From assembly GCA_023212725.1 (NCBI GenBank), contig JALBYF010000032.1, positions 124,001 through 188,000 on the forward strand: a stretch of DNA of 64,000 nt, read 5' to 3'. The notes under the pieces are model-generated. The model did no database searches. It saw only the letters and a program-made list of their open reading frames with translations, and was not told where the DNA came from. This DNA comes from Tranzscheliella williamsii (Eukaryota; Basidiomycota; Ustilaginomycetes; Ustilaginales; Ustilaginaceae). The position numbers were made by a program, and so were the translations under genes. Every line of letters starts with the position of its first letter. Position 1 is the first letter of the stretch. Below are positions 39,741 to 49,106 of this stretch, one piece after another.

Positions 39741-40730
39741 AAGGATGGTGGCGACCACCTGCTGTCAGAATCTCAGCGTCGTGGAAGCTGTCCTCTCCAA
39801 CATCAGTCATACGTTCAGGCTGGGGACGTGTCAGAACCTGCTGTACCCTGCCCGGTGCGGGATCAGCCCACAGTCTTGCCCAGAAGGGCAAGGAGTATGC
39901 TCTTGGTTACAACGACGACGACTGGAAGAAGGCGCTTTCCCAATGCGAACAGGCGAAGCGTCGACCATCCAGCGCCGATACCCTCCTTGCTGACACCACT
40001 GTTTCTGGACATTGCGGTGTGGACCTATATCGATTTGGTGCGATCAACTTCTTGACAGGCTACAAAGACCTGCGTTGACATGTTTTTGCCGCCCCAACCA
40101 ACTACAATGGTCTTGACCTGTGAAGCACCCACCACTGCTTCCATCCTTGTGATGCTCCCGCTCTCCCCCAGCAGGGCGAGATCCTGGCTTGAGATGGCAT
40201 ATCAGCTTCCCGGCTGATAAACATTGCCATGATAACGAGGCGATCGCTGCGGCAATCATCCACGCCGTTGCTACATGCGACCTGACCGTTCTACTGTCGA
40301 TGCATCGTATGTTCAAACCGTGTGGGTCTTCTTCGTCGGAGAAAGACCCTATGCCAAACCCGTCTGTATGTCTACACCCAAGAGGAGCGTACCGTTCTGG
40401 CAGGGGATTCCGAGGGGAGGAAAAAAGAACCAACCCCCCCGCCACGCAACCCCCTTAGGTACCCCAAATTTCTGGCCAACCCACGAAGAGGCCCAAGCCC
40501 AAACCCCCCCCCCCCTATCCAACGGTGTGCCTCCCCCTTTCCACCTCTTAAGTCTCCTGTGCCAGCGCAGCCTGCGACAAGCCAGCGCACGCACCCTCCG
40601 GACAGCTCATTGCCCCATACCAGTCATGGGGAGCGCCAACCCAAATCTGGACTGTCCCGACCGTCTCCAACACCAGCTCGAACTCTTGCAACCACACCCA
40701 CACAGTCCAAAACACCCCTTCCTCCTCAAT

Positions 40731-41795
40731 ATGCCCAACGACCACCCGCCCCCTGTTGATGATGTGAACCTGGCCCAGGCGAAGAGTCTTCTACATACGA
40801 CGGAGATATCAACCTGGCTGCCAGTGGCCCATCGTCTGCAAAGGGATGACTCGAGTCAGGGCCCCCTTATCCCGTTCGCTGAACTTCCCCCTCACCAACT
40901 ACAACATAACTCCTTTGCTGCTAAGATTGAACCTGGTACGGTGAGATACGCAATCCCCCCCACACTAAAAATACAAACCCAGAGCGAGAAAGCCAGTGCT
41001 GGCTACACCATCATCTTACAACTCCAAGCTCGCTACCATGACTATGAGACCGGTGCTGTCCACTTCTTTAAGAAGAATAAGCAGACACTTGTAGATATAG
41101 AATGGACGGCGAAGAGCGAGTTTGACCCCTCTACGCCACTGAAGCTTGACGAGACTAACCTTGTCTTTGTAAACATGGCCTCCGCTATCAAACCCAACTG
41201 GCGTACTGTCAAGATCAGCGGCCTCCCAGCCGCAGTACGTACCAACCCGGGTCTAATGGCTGAGCGAGCCAATATGATACTCTACCCACATCAGATCCTC
41301 GACTTCTGGACCACATACACCCGCTTCACCCACCAAGACGCCAGTCCCGTCGACTTCTGGAACGAAAACCTTTACATGCTTGTGGAACTCGACCTGTCGG
41401 CAGGAGACAGCTTTGGCTATAACCACCCCGCCGAGGTTGCCTCTATGCTCCCGGGATGGATAGCCTACGGCTCCACTGAATACCGCCTCGACTACCTTGA
41501 CAGGTTCGACCACTGCATGCACTGCAAAGCAAACGTCAGTTTTGAAGACCGTCACAAATACCAGGCTTGCACTGCGAGACTTTGCAGCTACTGCAACAAA
41601 GCTGGACATCCCCGCCGCTCATGCCCCGCCCTGAAAAAGGACAAGGCAGACAAGACCGCCACACTTGCCGCCGATGAAGACCTGGTACAAGGCTTCAATG
41701 ACCTTGCTCGGGAAGTCTCATCCCGCCCTGCCAAACGCCAGCACGTCGACGACGTTGAAGACACCATGCGCGACGCTGGCCTTCAGTATAACTGA
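40731..41795 (+). CDS. LINE B ORF1: CCHC zinc-knuckle protein
   Basis: 354 residues from the ATG at 40731; the open frame extends further 5' (to 40275), but this start gives exactly the length of LINE A ORF1 and the extension is C-rich and unlike coding sequence. Shared blocks are GPLIPFAELPPHQ, FAAKIEPGTVRYAIPP, VHFFKKNKQTLVDIEW, YPHQILDFWTTYTR and LPGWIAYGSTEYRLDY. The C-terminal HCMHCKANVSFEDRH and ARLCSYCNKAGHPRRSCP form the Cys/His region with a CCHC knuckle. It should coat the element RNA. A 292-nt spacer with a long C run separates it from ORF2. Confidence 0.92.
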   Translation: MPNDHPPPVDDVNLAQAKSLLHTTEISTWLPVAHRLQRDDSSQGPLIPFAELPPHQLQHNSFAAKIEPGTVRYAIPPTLKIQTQSEKASAGYTIILQLQARYHDYETGAVHFFKKNKQTLVDIEWTAKSEFDPSTPLKLDETNLVFVNMASAIKPNWRTVKISGLPAAVRTNPGLMAERANMILYPHQILDFWTTYTRFTHQDASPVDFWNENLYMLVELDLSAGDSFGYNHPAEVASMLPGWIAYGSTEYRLDYLDRFDHCMHCKANVSFEDRHKYQACTARLCSYCNKAGHPRRSCPALKKDKADKTATLAADEDLVQGFNDLAREVSSRPAKRQHVDDVEDTMRDAGLQYN

Positions 41796-42027
41796 AAGTC
41801 CACCCACCACCACCGTACCCTGCCAAAGTTTCTCCCCAGCTCCTTCACCTGTCTGAACGTCAAATCGCTACTATACACTGTTTACGCCCACCCTCCTCCC
41901 TTGATTGCGAATGTCTGTGCCTCTCTGTTGACCACAAAGACTAACGCATACGGTCCGTGCATCTACAGTGACCAAAAGACCTTGAGCCCCCCCCTGCCCC
42001 GTCCAGCCTAATGACACCAACCCCCAC

Positions 42028-42046
42028 TCCCCCCCCCCCCCCCCCT
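42028..42046 (+). other. C-rich tract between ORF1 and ORF2 of LINE B
   Basis: A run of C residues lies about 45 nt before the ORF2 ATG; the counterpart in LINE A is at 22430-22470. Another C run lies upstream of ORF1 (about 40506-40516). Confidence 0.6.
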
Positions 42047-42087
42047 CCGCTCCACTGGCTTCCTCCACCACCCCATGCCCCAGCCCC

Positions 42088-45000
42088 ATGTCCTCCACGT
42101 TACGAATCGTCAGCTGGAATTGTGGGGGCATCAATGTGGCACCAACTACTAAGACTCGCGACTGGGACGTCATCACCCATAACTGTGATATCGTACTACT
42201 CCAAGAGCCTTGCTTCAACTCCCTCCGGCGTCGATATGAATCCTACGACCCCACCCTCCTCTTATCACAAATAGCCCCCGAAGCCATCATTAATCAAGTC
42301 CGCTTCGCTTACACTTCACCCTATAGCGCCATCCTATCCCTGAACCCTCAGATCCAGGTCACACATGCTAATGTCACACCTGACGGCCGGATCGTGACTG
42401 CTACCGCCCGCATTGCCGACGAAGACTTCCAACTCACCTCCATCTATGCACCCTCCGACCACATGGCACGCAAGCTCTTCTTTGAAGAGCTCAACCTCAG
42501 ACCATACACTACGGCAGTCAATGCCATCTTAGGCGGCGACTGGAATGACGCCCCATCTCAACACGACTTCTATCATGGCAGAGACGGCCGTGCTCACCTT
42601 TGGCCCATCCTCGAACCCCAAATCACCTCTACCAACGTCTTCGATCCCCAACATCTGCTCCTTGGCGACACCCGCACATACACACGGGTTCTCCTGGACA
42701 ATGATGGCGACATTTGCACTGCCAGCCGAATTGACTTCTTCCTCACCAGCGCCCGCCTCCTCCATCGATGCAGATCGGTCATCCTGGTCCAGAGTCTCAC
42801 GTCTGACCACTCCGCAGTACAGCTCCAAGTTAGTTTAACCGACCACCCTCCGACAACCGCTGAGGGCCCCATTCGTCGCTGGCGCCTCCCCCAACCCATT
42901 GCACGCTTTGAACCCTTCAGGGCCTCAACATCTCAATACCTCGACCATAGCATCCACACGGTCCTCCAGCCACCTCCTTTCGTCAAGGTCTCCACGGCCT
43001 ACGCCAGCTGGATTGAGCGATGCCGGAACTTTGCACACCTTAACGGGTACAAACTACGGGCCCGCTTCCTCCAGGCCCACCTCCTGCTCCGCCAACACCG
43101 TGCAAAGCTTGGCAGCTGGGACTTCCACGCAAACCCTGATGTCAGCGGCTACCTTCAACTCCGGAAAGAAGTTGAACAGCTCCAGTCTCAACTCAACCTC
43201 ACCGGCCTCAACATACGGCCCACCACTCTACACACCGCCGCCTATGACCAGACGGAACACCTCGACATCTCCAACACCACCACGTTCTTCACCAACCTCT
43301 TTGCTCAACGCCCCTTCGAGCCCTCCCACCACACTGCCGCCCTCTCCCTTCTCGAAGTCTCGCCACAACGCTTGTCCGACGTTACAAGCAACAGACTAAA
43401 CCGACCCTTCACCGCCGATGAGTTCCTTCCCATCCTGACAAAAGCTAAGTCCATGCGCTCAGCACCAGGCCCAAATGGCCTTCCCCACGCATTCTGGACC
43501 AGCAACGCCTCTGCCAGCTCTAAAGCCTTCAGCAGACTGGCCAATTCACTTCGCTCCGGTAGACCCCTGCCAGGACACCAACCCATCGCCGCGGGAACGC
43601 TTCTATACAAAAACAAAGGCAGTAAAGCCGACCCGGCGAACTACCGTCCCCTTTCCATCATCGACGCTGACCTCCGCCTACAAGATCTCGCCGTCCACGG
43701 ACGGCTTATGGAGGGCATCAAAGAGATAACACCCACGTCCCAGTCAGGCTTCATTGCCAACCGCTCAATCTTCACAGCAGCCATCACTCTACAAATCGCA
43801 GTGTCGGCCGTCAACCTCAGCCTTACGGAGACAGATGAAATCCTGATTATTGACCAAGACCAGCAGAAGGCCTTCGACAAGATCGACAGGTCATGGTTAT
43901 GGACAGTCCTCAAATTTCGTGGCTACCCTCTCTCCATCATCCGATACCTCCAGAACCTCTACAAACATGCACACGTCGTGTACACTATTGGCTCAGAGTA
44001 TACCGACCACATTCCCATCAATCAAGGGGTTCTGCAAGGCATGCCGTCTTCTCCCTTACTCTACCTGCTTGCATATCAACCCTTTCTGGATGCCTTATCT
44101 CATGACAACATTGGTATACGGCTGCGAGACACCACGGAAAACCTTACATCCGCATCATATGCCGACAACACCATTATCACTCTCGCATACACGGACGACA
44201 TCAATCTCTACACCGCCCGCCGCCACCAGTTCGACACAGCCGCTGGCGCCAACCTAAACCCATCTACAACCTACCGTCTCCTCCGGCCACCCCATCATGA
44301 CAACACTCAGACCCCTCTCTCTCAAGCCTGGAGCAACACCCTAGCAGAACACGACATGCGGTTAGACGATGCTAAGGAATGGAAATATCTTGGTGTATAC
44401 TACCACCGCTACGATCATGTACCCTCTGGTCTTTTCAACACCCTCCTTGACCAGCTGCGCGGGCGCTTGAGGAAAACCTCCCATTCTCGCAAGGACATCC
44501 TCACACGCGTCCGTATCCTCAACGAGATGGTCTTGTCGTGCCTGTGGCACCACACTACCATCAGTCTCCCACCACCCGATTTCCTACAGTCCCTGCGCAC
44601 GCTCACCAGCGGCTGGCTGTTTGGAACGTCTCGCCGCCCCTACATCCCGTATGACCTACTGTCGGGCCCCAAAGATTTGGGCGGTTATGGTTTTCAAGAC
44701 TGCTGGATCACCAGCCTAAGCCGCAATGCCCAGACGATTGGCGCGATGCTCTGCGACCCAGAGACCCCACACCAATCTCTAGTAGAGCTCCTCCGTGGCT
44801 ATCTTTTGCAGACGACATCCACTCCTATCACCACCTTGGTCACACGACACGGCATGCCATGGGACCAAGCCCGCAACAACAAGGAGCACCGCTTTCCGTC
44901 ATCTGTGCTCCAAGTCTTCCATGAGCTCAACCTCAACATCCCAGTAGACTTAGACTGGGACGCACTAAGCCTCTCTGAAGTCGCATCGCTCCCTTGGTTC

Positions 45001-46161
45001 CATGAATCCTATCAGATCGCCTTCCCTCCCAATGATCGCCGCTGGAACCGTATAAATCAACACATCCTAAACCTCCGCCGACAGGGCTTCGTCTCATTTG
45101 CAGACATCCTCTGGACGGATGGCACCGACCTCCGCCTCCCCACATATCTACACCTCGCAGAATCGGATCAACCTGAGTATATGTCAATCCAATACCCAGC
45201 TGGCTTCAGTCGCACACTGACCGGAACAGCCCAAGTACAAGCCAACCGCACAACCTACGCCTGGATCTCGGCGCGCTGGCAACACTACATGCCGCTGCTC
45301 CCCACGGGTCTTCAAACACGCATTCTCCAGCTGCCCGCCCTAGCCCCTATCGCCCCAGAAACAAGCACGACGGTCGACATGTGGCCCATCCTGACTGGCG
45401 ATCAACGCGCCTCGCTCCCTCTCCCATGGTCACACCTCACGTTAGCAGGTCAGCTCCTCGGATCTTTAGATCTCAGGAGAACATACATGTGGCACTATAC
45501 CAACATCTCCAGGAAAACCACCCCGATGTTCCACGATGAGATCAACAACAATAGCGATACCCTCTTTGGTGTTGACCCTACATCATTCTGGACAACGTTA
45601 TGGAAGCGGGTTCACCGGATCAACCACAGTTCAGGAAAATCAATATGGTTAACGGCAATTTTTGATCGCACACGCCGCCTCAGAAATGACGATGCTAGCA
45701 TCTATAGGTGTCACCACTGCGCCTGCCTTGACGATACTGTCCACACTTTCATCACTTGCCCCAACCTCCGCGACTATTGGCACAACGTCCTTGCTCTGGC
45801 ACAAGCTTGGATACCGACTCTCTCGGATGACATGCTCCCACCCTACACGGCAATTGAATTCATCCATGGGTGGCCCACCACTTATGCTTCCCTGCATCGG
45901 CGTGACAAGCCACGCCTCCAACTTCTGTTCCTCCTCGCCATCACAGCCATCACAACATGTCGGCAAGAGAAACAATGTCGGTACTCACCCCATGATGCAC
46001 TGCCATTCTTCAAAGCGGAACTCCTACTGGCCACTACTACAACATATAGCAAGATATTCGTCAACTCCAACCTTGCCAACTTGGACGCTGACAGCTTGGA
46101 CGCCATTTTACGAGGTGCTGAAATCCTCCGCCACACCAGAGGCTTCCACGACGGTGTATAG
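42088..46161 (+). CDS. LINE B ORF2: APE endonuclease-reverse transcriptase
   Basis: 1357 residues, ATG at 42088 (MSSTLRIVSWNCGG). The APE-type endonuclease shows WNCGG, LLQEPCF, GGDWNDAPSQHDF, SRIDFFLT and LTSDHSAV. The RT shows YRPLSIIDADLRL, LIIDQDQQKAFDKID and NQGVLQGMPSSPLLY, and the active-site box at residues 691-694 is YADN, as in LINE A. The C-terminal zinc motif is CHHCACLDDTVHTFITC. There is no RNase H domain. The frame is undamaged, although the flanking duplication has decayed, suggesting selection on the element before or since insertion, or an older copy by chance still open. Confidence 0.95.
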   Translation: MSSTLRIVSWNCGGINVAPTTKTRDWDVITHNCDIVLLQEPCFNSLRRRYESYDPTLLLSQIAPEAIINQVRFAYTSPYSAILSLNPQIQVTHANVTPDGRIVTATARIADEDFQLTSIYAPSDHMARKLFFEELNLRPYTTAVNAILGGDWNDAPSQHDFYHGRDGRAHLWPILEPQITSTNVFDPQHLLLGDTRTYTRVLLDNDGDICTASRIDFFLTSARLLHRCRSVILVQSLTSDHSAVQLQVSLTDHPPTTAEGPIRRWRLPQPIARFEPFRASTSQYLDHSIHTVLQPPPFVKVSTAYASWIERCRNFAHLNGYKLRARFLQAHLLLRQHRAKLGSWDFHANPDVSGYLQLRKEVEQLQSQLNLTGLNIRPTTLHTAAYDQTEHLDISNTTTFFTNLFAQRPFEPSHHTAALSLLEVSPQRLSDVTSNRLNRPFTADEFLPILTKAKSMRSAPGPNGLPHAFWTSNASASSKAFSRLANSLRSGRPLPGHQPIAAGTLLYKNKGSKADPANYRPLSIIDADLRLQDLAVHGRLMEGIKEITPTSQSGFIANRSIFTAAITLQIAVSAVNLSLTETDEILIIDQDQQKAFDKIDRSWLWTVLKFRGYPLSIIRYLQNLYKHAHVVYTIGSEYTDHIPINQGVLQGMPSSPLLYLLAYQPFLDALSHDNIGIRLRDTTENLTSASYADNTIITLAYTDDINLYTARRHQFDTAAGANLNPSTTYRLLRPPHHDNTQTPLSQAWSNTLAEHDMRLDDAKEWKYLGVYYHRYDHVPSGLFNTLLDQLRGRLRKTSHSRKDILTRVRILNEMVLSCLWHHTTISLPPPDFLQSLRTLTSGWLFGTSRRPYIPYDLLSGPKDLGGYGFQDCWITSLSRNAQTIGAMLCDPETPHQSLVELLRGYLLQTTSTPITTLVTRHGMPWDQARNNKEHRFPSSVLQVFHELNLNIPVDLDWDALSLSEVASLPWFHESYQIAFPPNDRRWNRINQHILNLRRQGFVSFADILWTDGTDLRLPTYLHLAESDQPEYMSIQYPAGFSRTLTGTAQVQANRTTYAWISARWQHYMPLLPTGLQTRILQLPALAPIAPETSTTVDMWPILTGDQRASLPLPWSHLTLAGQLLGSLDLRRTYMWHYTNISRKTTPMFHDEINNNSDTLFGVDPTSFWTTLWKRVHRINHSSGKSIWLTAIFDRTRRLRNDDASIYRCHHCACLDDTVHTFITCPNLRDYWHNVLALAQAWIPTLSDDMLPPYTAIEFIHGWPTTYASLHRRDKPRLQLLFLLAITAITTCRQEKQCRYSPHDALPFFKAELLLATTTTYSKIFVNSNLANLDADSLDAILRGAEILRHTRGFHDGV

Positions 46162-46247
46162 CTATGCCACAGCGTACACTGACGTGCAAACCACCCCCCA
46201 AACACATGTATAGACACATACACCACTTTGCAATACAAATCAATTTA

Positions 46248-46259
46248 GAGGCCACGATG
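46248..46259. repeat. Target-site duplication of LINE B, distal copy
   Basis: GAGGCCACGATG directly after the LINE B 3' end, matching 39730-39740 imperfectly. It begins with GAGGC, the complement of tRNA-Thr positions 1-5. Confidence 0.75.
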
Positions 46260-46880
46260 GTATTATCATGTGTTCATTGCTGTGTTCATTGCTGTGTTCA
46301 TCGTGCCGTGTGGATCTGCGCCCGGATGCAACCTGGACGGGGCTGGGGGCGGAACAGCGTCTGGCCAGGGTTGTGGTGCGTACAGCGCGGATTGGGGCTC
46401 TGTGGCGTGTGCATCGACTTGGAAAAGAGCTTGGGATGGTTGGATGCAGTTCATGAGGTCGAGGGAGATGCCGTGGTGAGCAGGAACGAGCTCCGACCTA
46501 AGCAGGCGCCGAAGAGAGCGACGGCGGCCTTGGCGAGTGTGACGCCGTTCCATGGCAGTCGTCCTTGGGGCGGTAGAAGGGTGGGAAGAGGAGCGGAGGT
46601 CCAGATGGTGGTCGTATAGGAAGCGCACACTGCACCCGAATGGCCCACCACTGCAGCGGATGAAGGGGGCCGCTGGCGCGTCCAAGAGCCCCTTTCGCGC
46701 TCTCGGGCCTCCTGAAGTCGCTCAAATTAAATGCCTTCCCACATTCCCCAAACAGCGGCGGGCTGAGAGTGGCTGCGCGATCTGCCAGTCTTTCTTACTA
46801 CGAGCCGGGGACGATGCTGCACGACTTTATTCTCTGATCGATTCAGGCGCTCTGGCCGATTTAGAACCGGGAAACGCGCA
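46260..46880. other. Original upstream flank of tRNA locus B; no gene assigned
   Basis: Before LINE B inserted this sequence was the upstream side of the tRNA-Thr gene at 39663. It starts with a 12-bp tandem repeat (46269-46301). On the minus strand 46451-46651 is open and contains a hydrophobic stretch (GVTLAKAAVALFGACLG), but no ATG fits and no domain is recognised; it may be a gene remnant or chance. Confidence 0.45.
46269..46301. repeat. 12-bp tandem repeat, 2.75 units
   Basis: TGTGTTCATTGC at 46269-46280 and 46281-46292, then a partial third unit. It lies 9 bp from the LINE B distal duplication. Confidence 0.9.
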
Positions 46881-47814
46881 TCAGCGTCGCTCTCGGAGGC
46901 CCTTACCGACAAAGTTGCGGTCCTTCTCTTTGAGGCCAGAGGCGTACTTGGCCCAGCGACGGATGTCGTCGTGCTGGAGGAGCCGGTCGATGGTGTTGTA
47001 GTCCGTTGCGAGCTCGGCAGTCGGAAGGGCCCTGTGGACGGCCGAATGGCAGGGGCCTGGATGGTAACGAGTAGGCAAGCGCAGGATGAGAGAAGGCGTC
47101 AGCGTCCGGTCTCTCGTACGTCACAGGGCGAAAACCACGGAAATCGCAAGAGTGAGCTGGAGGTCGACGGGTCGAGGTATACGTACGACAGAGCCAAGCG
47201 AGGCGGGTCTGCATCTCATGGCGGGTGAAGAGGCCGCGTTTTTCGAGCAGGTCGTGGGTCTCGCGCGGGATGAGGTGATGGGCAGTGAGGACCATGGCTC
47301 GTTCGCAGAGCTCGCAGTCGGCCAGATCGGCCCGGGCGGGCCTGGCGCGGGTGCTGTTCAGGTCTAGCTGCTTGGCGGCATTGCGACGGTCGCGCGCCCG
47401 CAAGGCATCGAGGCAGTCCAAGAGGTGGCCAAGGACCAGCTGCGCATCGAAACCAGCATACCCAATGACCTCTGACGTAGCTACCCCGACAATGGCCAGC
47501 GCGGGATGGTTCGCAAGACTAGACAGCGTACCATCGTACCCGTACTGGTCAGCGCGCGCCAGATCGACCCCGCCCGCTCGGAACTCGTCGAGGAGGTACT
47601 CGGTGGCTGCATCGACCAGCTCCAGCTCCTCGGCGGTGCTTCCACAGACGCCCGCATCAACCACCACAGGCCGCAGCGCCTCGCGCATCGCCTCGGCCTG
47701 CATCGATAGTTCATCCACTTGGTCGACTACGATGTGCTGGCTGTTGTTGCATTCCGCAGCTTGGGAGATTTTCTGGCGAGTCAACAGGCCGGCATTGCGC
47801 GACCTTTTCACCAT
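46881..47814 (-). CDS. HNH-type zinc protein, 267 aa
   Basis: Two exons, 47814-47187 and 47056-46881, with a 130-nt intron (GTACGT...CCAG) that splits an Arg codon and joins TRLAWLC-R to PCHSAVH. The joined motif CELCERAMVLTAHHLIPRET, then WLCRPCHSAVHR, is a fungal HNH-like fold: two Cys pairs that can bind zinc around an HH-LIPR core. The family is widespread in fungi; whether it cuts DNA is not known to me. The N-terminal ~130 residues have VDAATEYLLDEFRAGG but no known motif. The C-terminal YNTIDRLLQHDDIRRWAKYA is typical of the family. ATG at 47814 is clear; the stop is at 46881-46883. Confidence 0.85.
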
Positions 47815-48383
47815 CGTATCTGCTTAAACCACTCAGCCATAGTGGGGCAGCGTCGACTCGGTGTTGACTCGTACCACGGTGGTGCCAGGTTCAGACGCTT
47901 GATCGGAGAACAGCGGCGCGAAAAGCGGAGCGAGGAGGATATGGCATGGGCATGATGTCATGGGCGTATCGTTGTGGGTGCTCAGCACAACCTAACACGC
48001 TAAGATCGACTCTCGAAAAAGGCAACCCGGCCAGCTTGGCCCGTCATACACTCGCAACTGATCATCAGAACCAATCGCAACCACGGTGAATGGTAGTCAT
48101 GGCGTTTAGGTTACCGATCGCCTAGCTTGAAGAGCAAAAGGGACCCGAGGCTAAGTGCAATCAATGACATATCCGTGCCATTAAGGGCTTACTACCCAGC
48201 TGCGTGCCCACTTTCGGATGAAGTCGGCCAGTTATGGCTGGTGACAAATACGGGCACGGAACAGAGCGGTAAACGAGGCTCGCCATTTGAACGGATCGCC
48301 TGGGCACAAGTGCAGTCAAAGCGGATATGCATTGGCGCAGCAACCCAATTAGCGATCACCTTCTTTACAACGAAAAGCTGCAT

Positions 48384-48488
48384 GCCTCTGCGCATTATAA
48401 CCAAAACGAAGCACGCCTCTGCAGTATACCCAAAAAGAAGCACGCACGCCTCTGCAATATAACGACAAAGAAGAACGCCTCTGCGCAC
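48384..48488. repeat. Imperfect tandem repeat, units of 29-33 bp
   Basis: GCCTCTGC recurs at 48384, 48415, 48448 and 48477, each followed (except the last) by a variant of an AT-rich AAC/AAAG-ACGAAGCAC-like segment. The spacing of 31, 33 and 29 bp and variation inside the units speak against a CRISPR. Confidence 0.85.
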
Positions 48489-48509
48489 TTGCGGATGGCT
48501 ACCGAGCTT

Positions 48510-48561
48510 ACGTACTGCGTTCCGAGAAGTACTGCATTCGGAAACGTACTGCGTTCCGAGA
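48510..48561. repeat. 18-bp direct repeat
   Basis: ACGTACTGCGTTCCGAGA occurs at 48510-48527 and 48544-48561, with a degenerate third copy (AGTACTGCATTCGGA) between them. Confidence 0.9.
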
Positions 48562-49106
48562 CAGCTTGCGAATTTTCATCCTTCGAAAACCTTGACGCTA
48601 CTCACACTTACACTACTACTACTACTGCCTCGCCTTCCGCCCTTCGCCTTCCTTTTCGTGCAGCTGCGCTACGTGGGATTGTATTGGCATGTACATACGT
48701 CGCGTAGTATAGCATAGCATGGCAATAGCATGCGCGTCTTGACCGACCGAGCCAGGCCCCACAGCCAGCCGACACAGATCTTTCCCTCGCCGCTCATGCG
48801 TCCCTTTTCGCTTTGTCCCCTCTCTCTGGCCATAGGCAGACGTGCCTGTGTTGGTTCGGCTACCAAAGATACGAACCCTTGAGCGACTTCCAGAACAGGC
48901 CCCAACCCCATACGACTTAGCTTCTTGTTTGCGCCTTCACACTCTTCCCTTCTCCCTCGCAAGGCCAAACCTCCAAGCTGCTCACAGCCACGGCCTGCCC
49001 TGAGGCCCCTTGCCGGCTCACGCTATCGCTCATGTCGCCACGCTAATCCTTGTGCCCATTGGTGCTTGCTCTTGTCCCGACCCTCGATACTGGAGTGTTC
49101 CCAGCC

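Larger units (their letters stand above)
39741..46247 (+). mobile_element. LINE B: full-length non-LTR retrotransposon inserted at a tRNA-Thr gene
   Basis: About 6.5 kb on the plus strand: 5' UTR, ORF1 (40731-41795), a C-rich spacer, ORF2 (42088-46161) and a 3' UTR ending GCAATACAAATCAATTTA. The 5' end carries GATGGTGGCGACCA, matching GATGATGACGACCA near the start of LINE A; further in, AACCTGCTGTACCC is shared. The 3' end matches LINE A almost base for base and, as in LINE A, is followed directly by G-R-G-G-C. Both frames are open. By eye the ORF2 proteins are only a little over half identical in the RT core, so A and B are separate subfamilies. The duplication shows that B sits at the same nucleotide of a second tRNA-Thr gene. 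Confidence 0.92.
47815..49106. other. Divergent promoter region with imperfect repeats
   Basis: 1.29 kb between the HNH gene and the membrane-protein gene. It contains the repeats described at 48384-48488 and 48510-48561. From about 48590 on it is C/T-rich, as in a leader. No gene is recognised. Confidence 0.5.

Noticed and set aside
40275..40730. N-terminal extension of LINE B ORF1
   Set aside because: C-rich 5'-UTR sequence; starting at 40731 gives the same 354 residues as LINE A ORF1.
48384..48488. CRISPR-like spacing of repeats
   Set aside because: Units vary in length and sequence with no constant repeat/spacer division, and the genome is eukaryotic.
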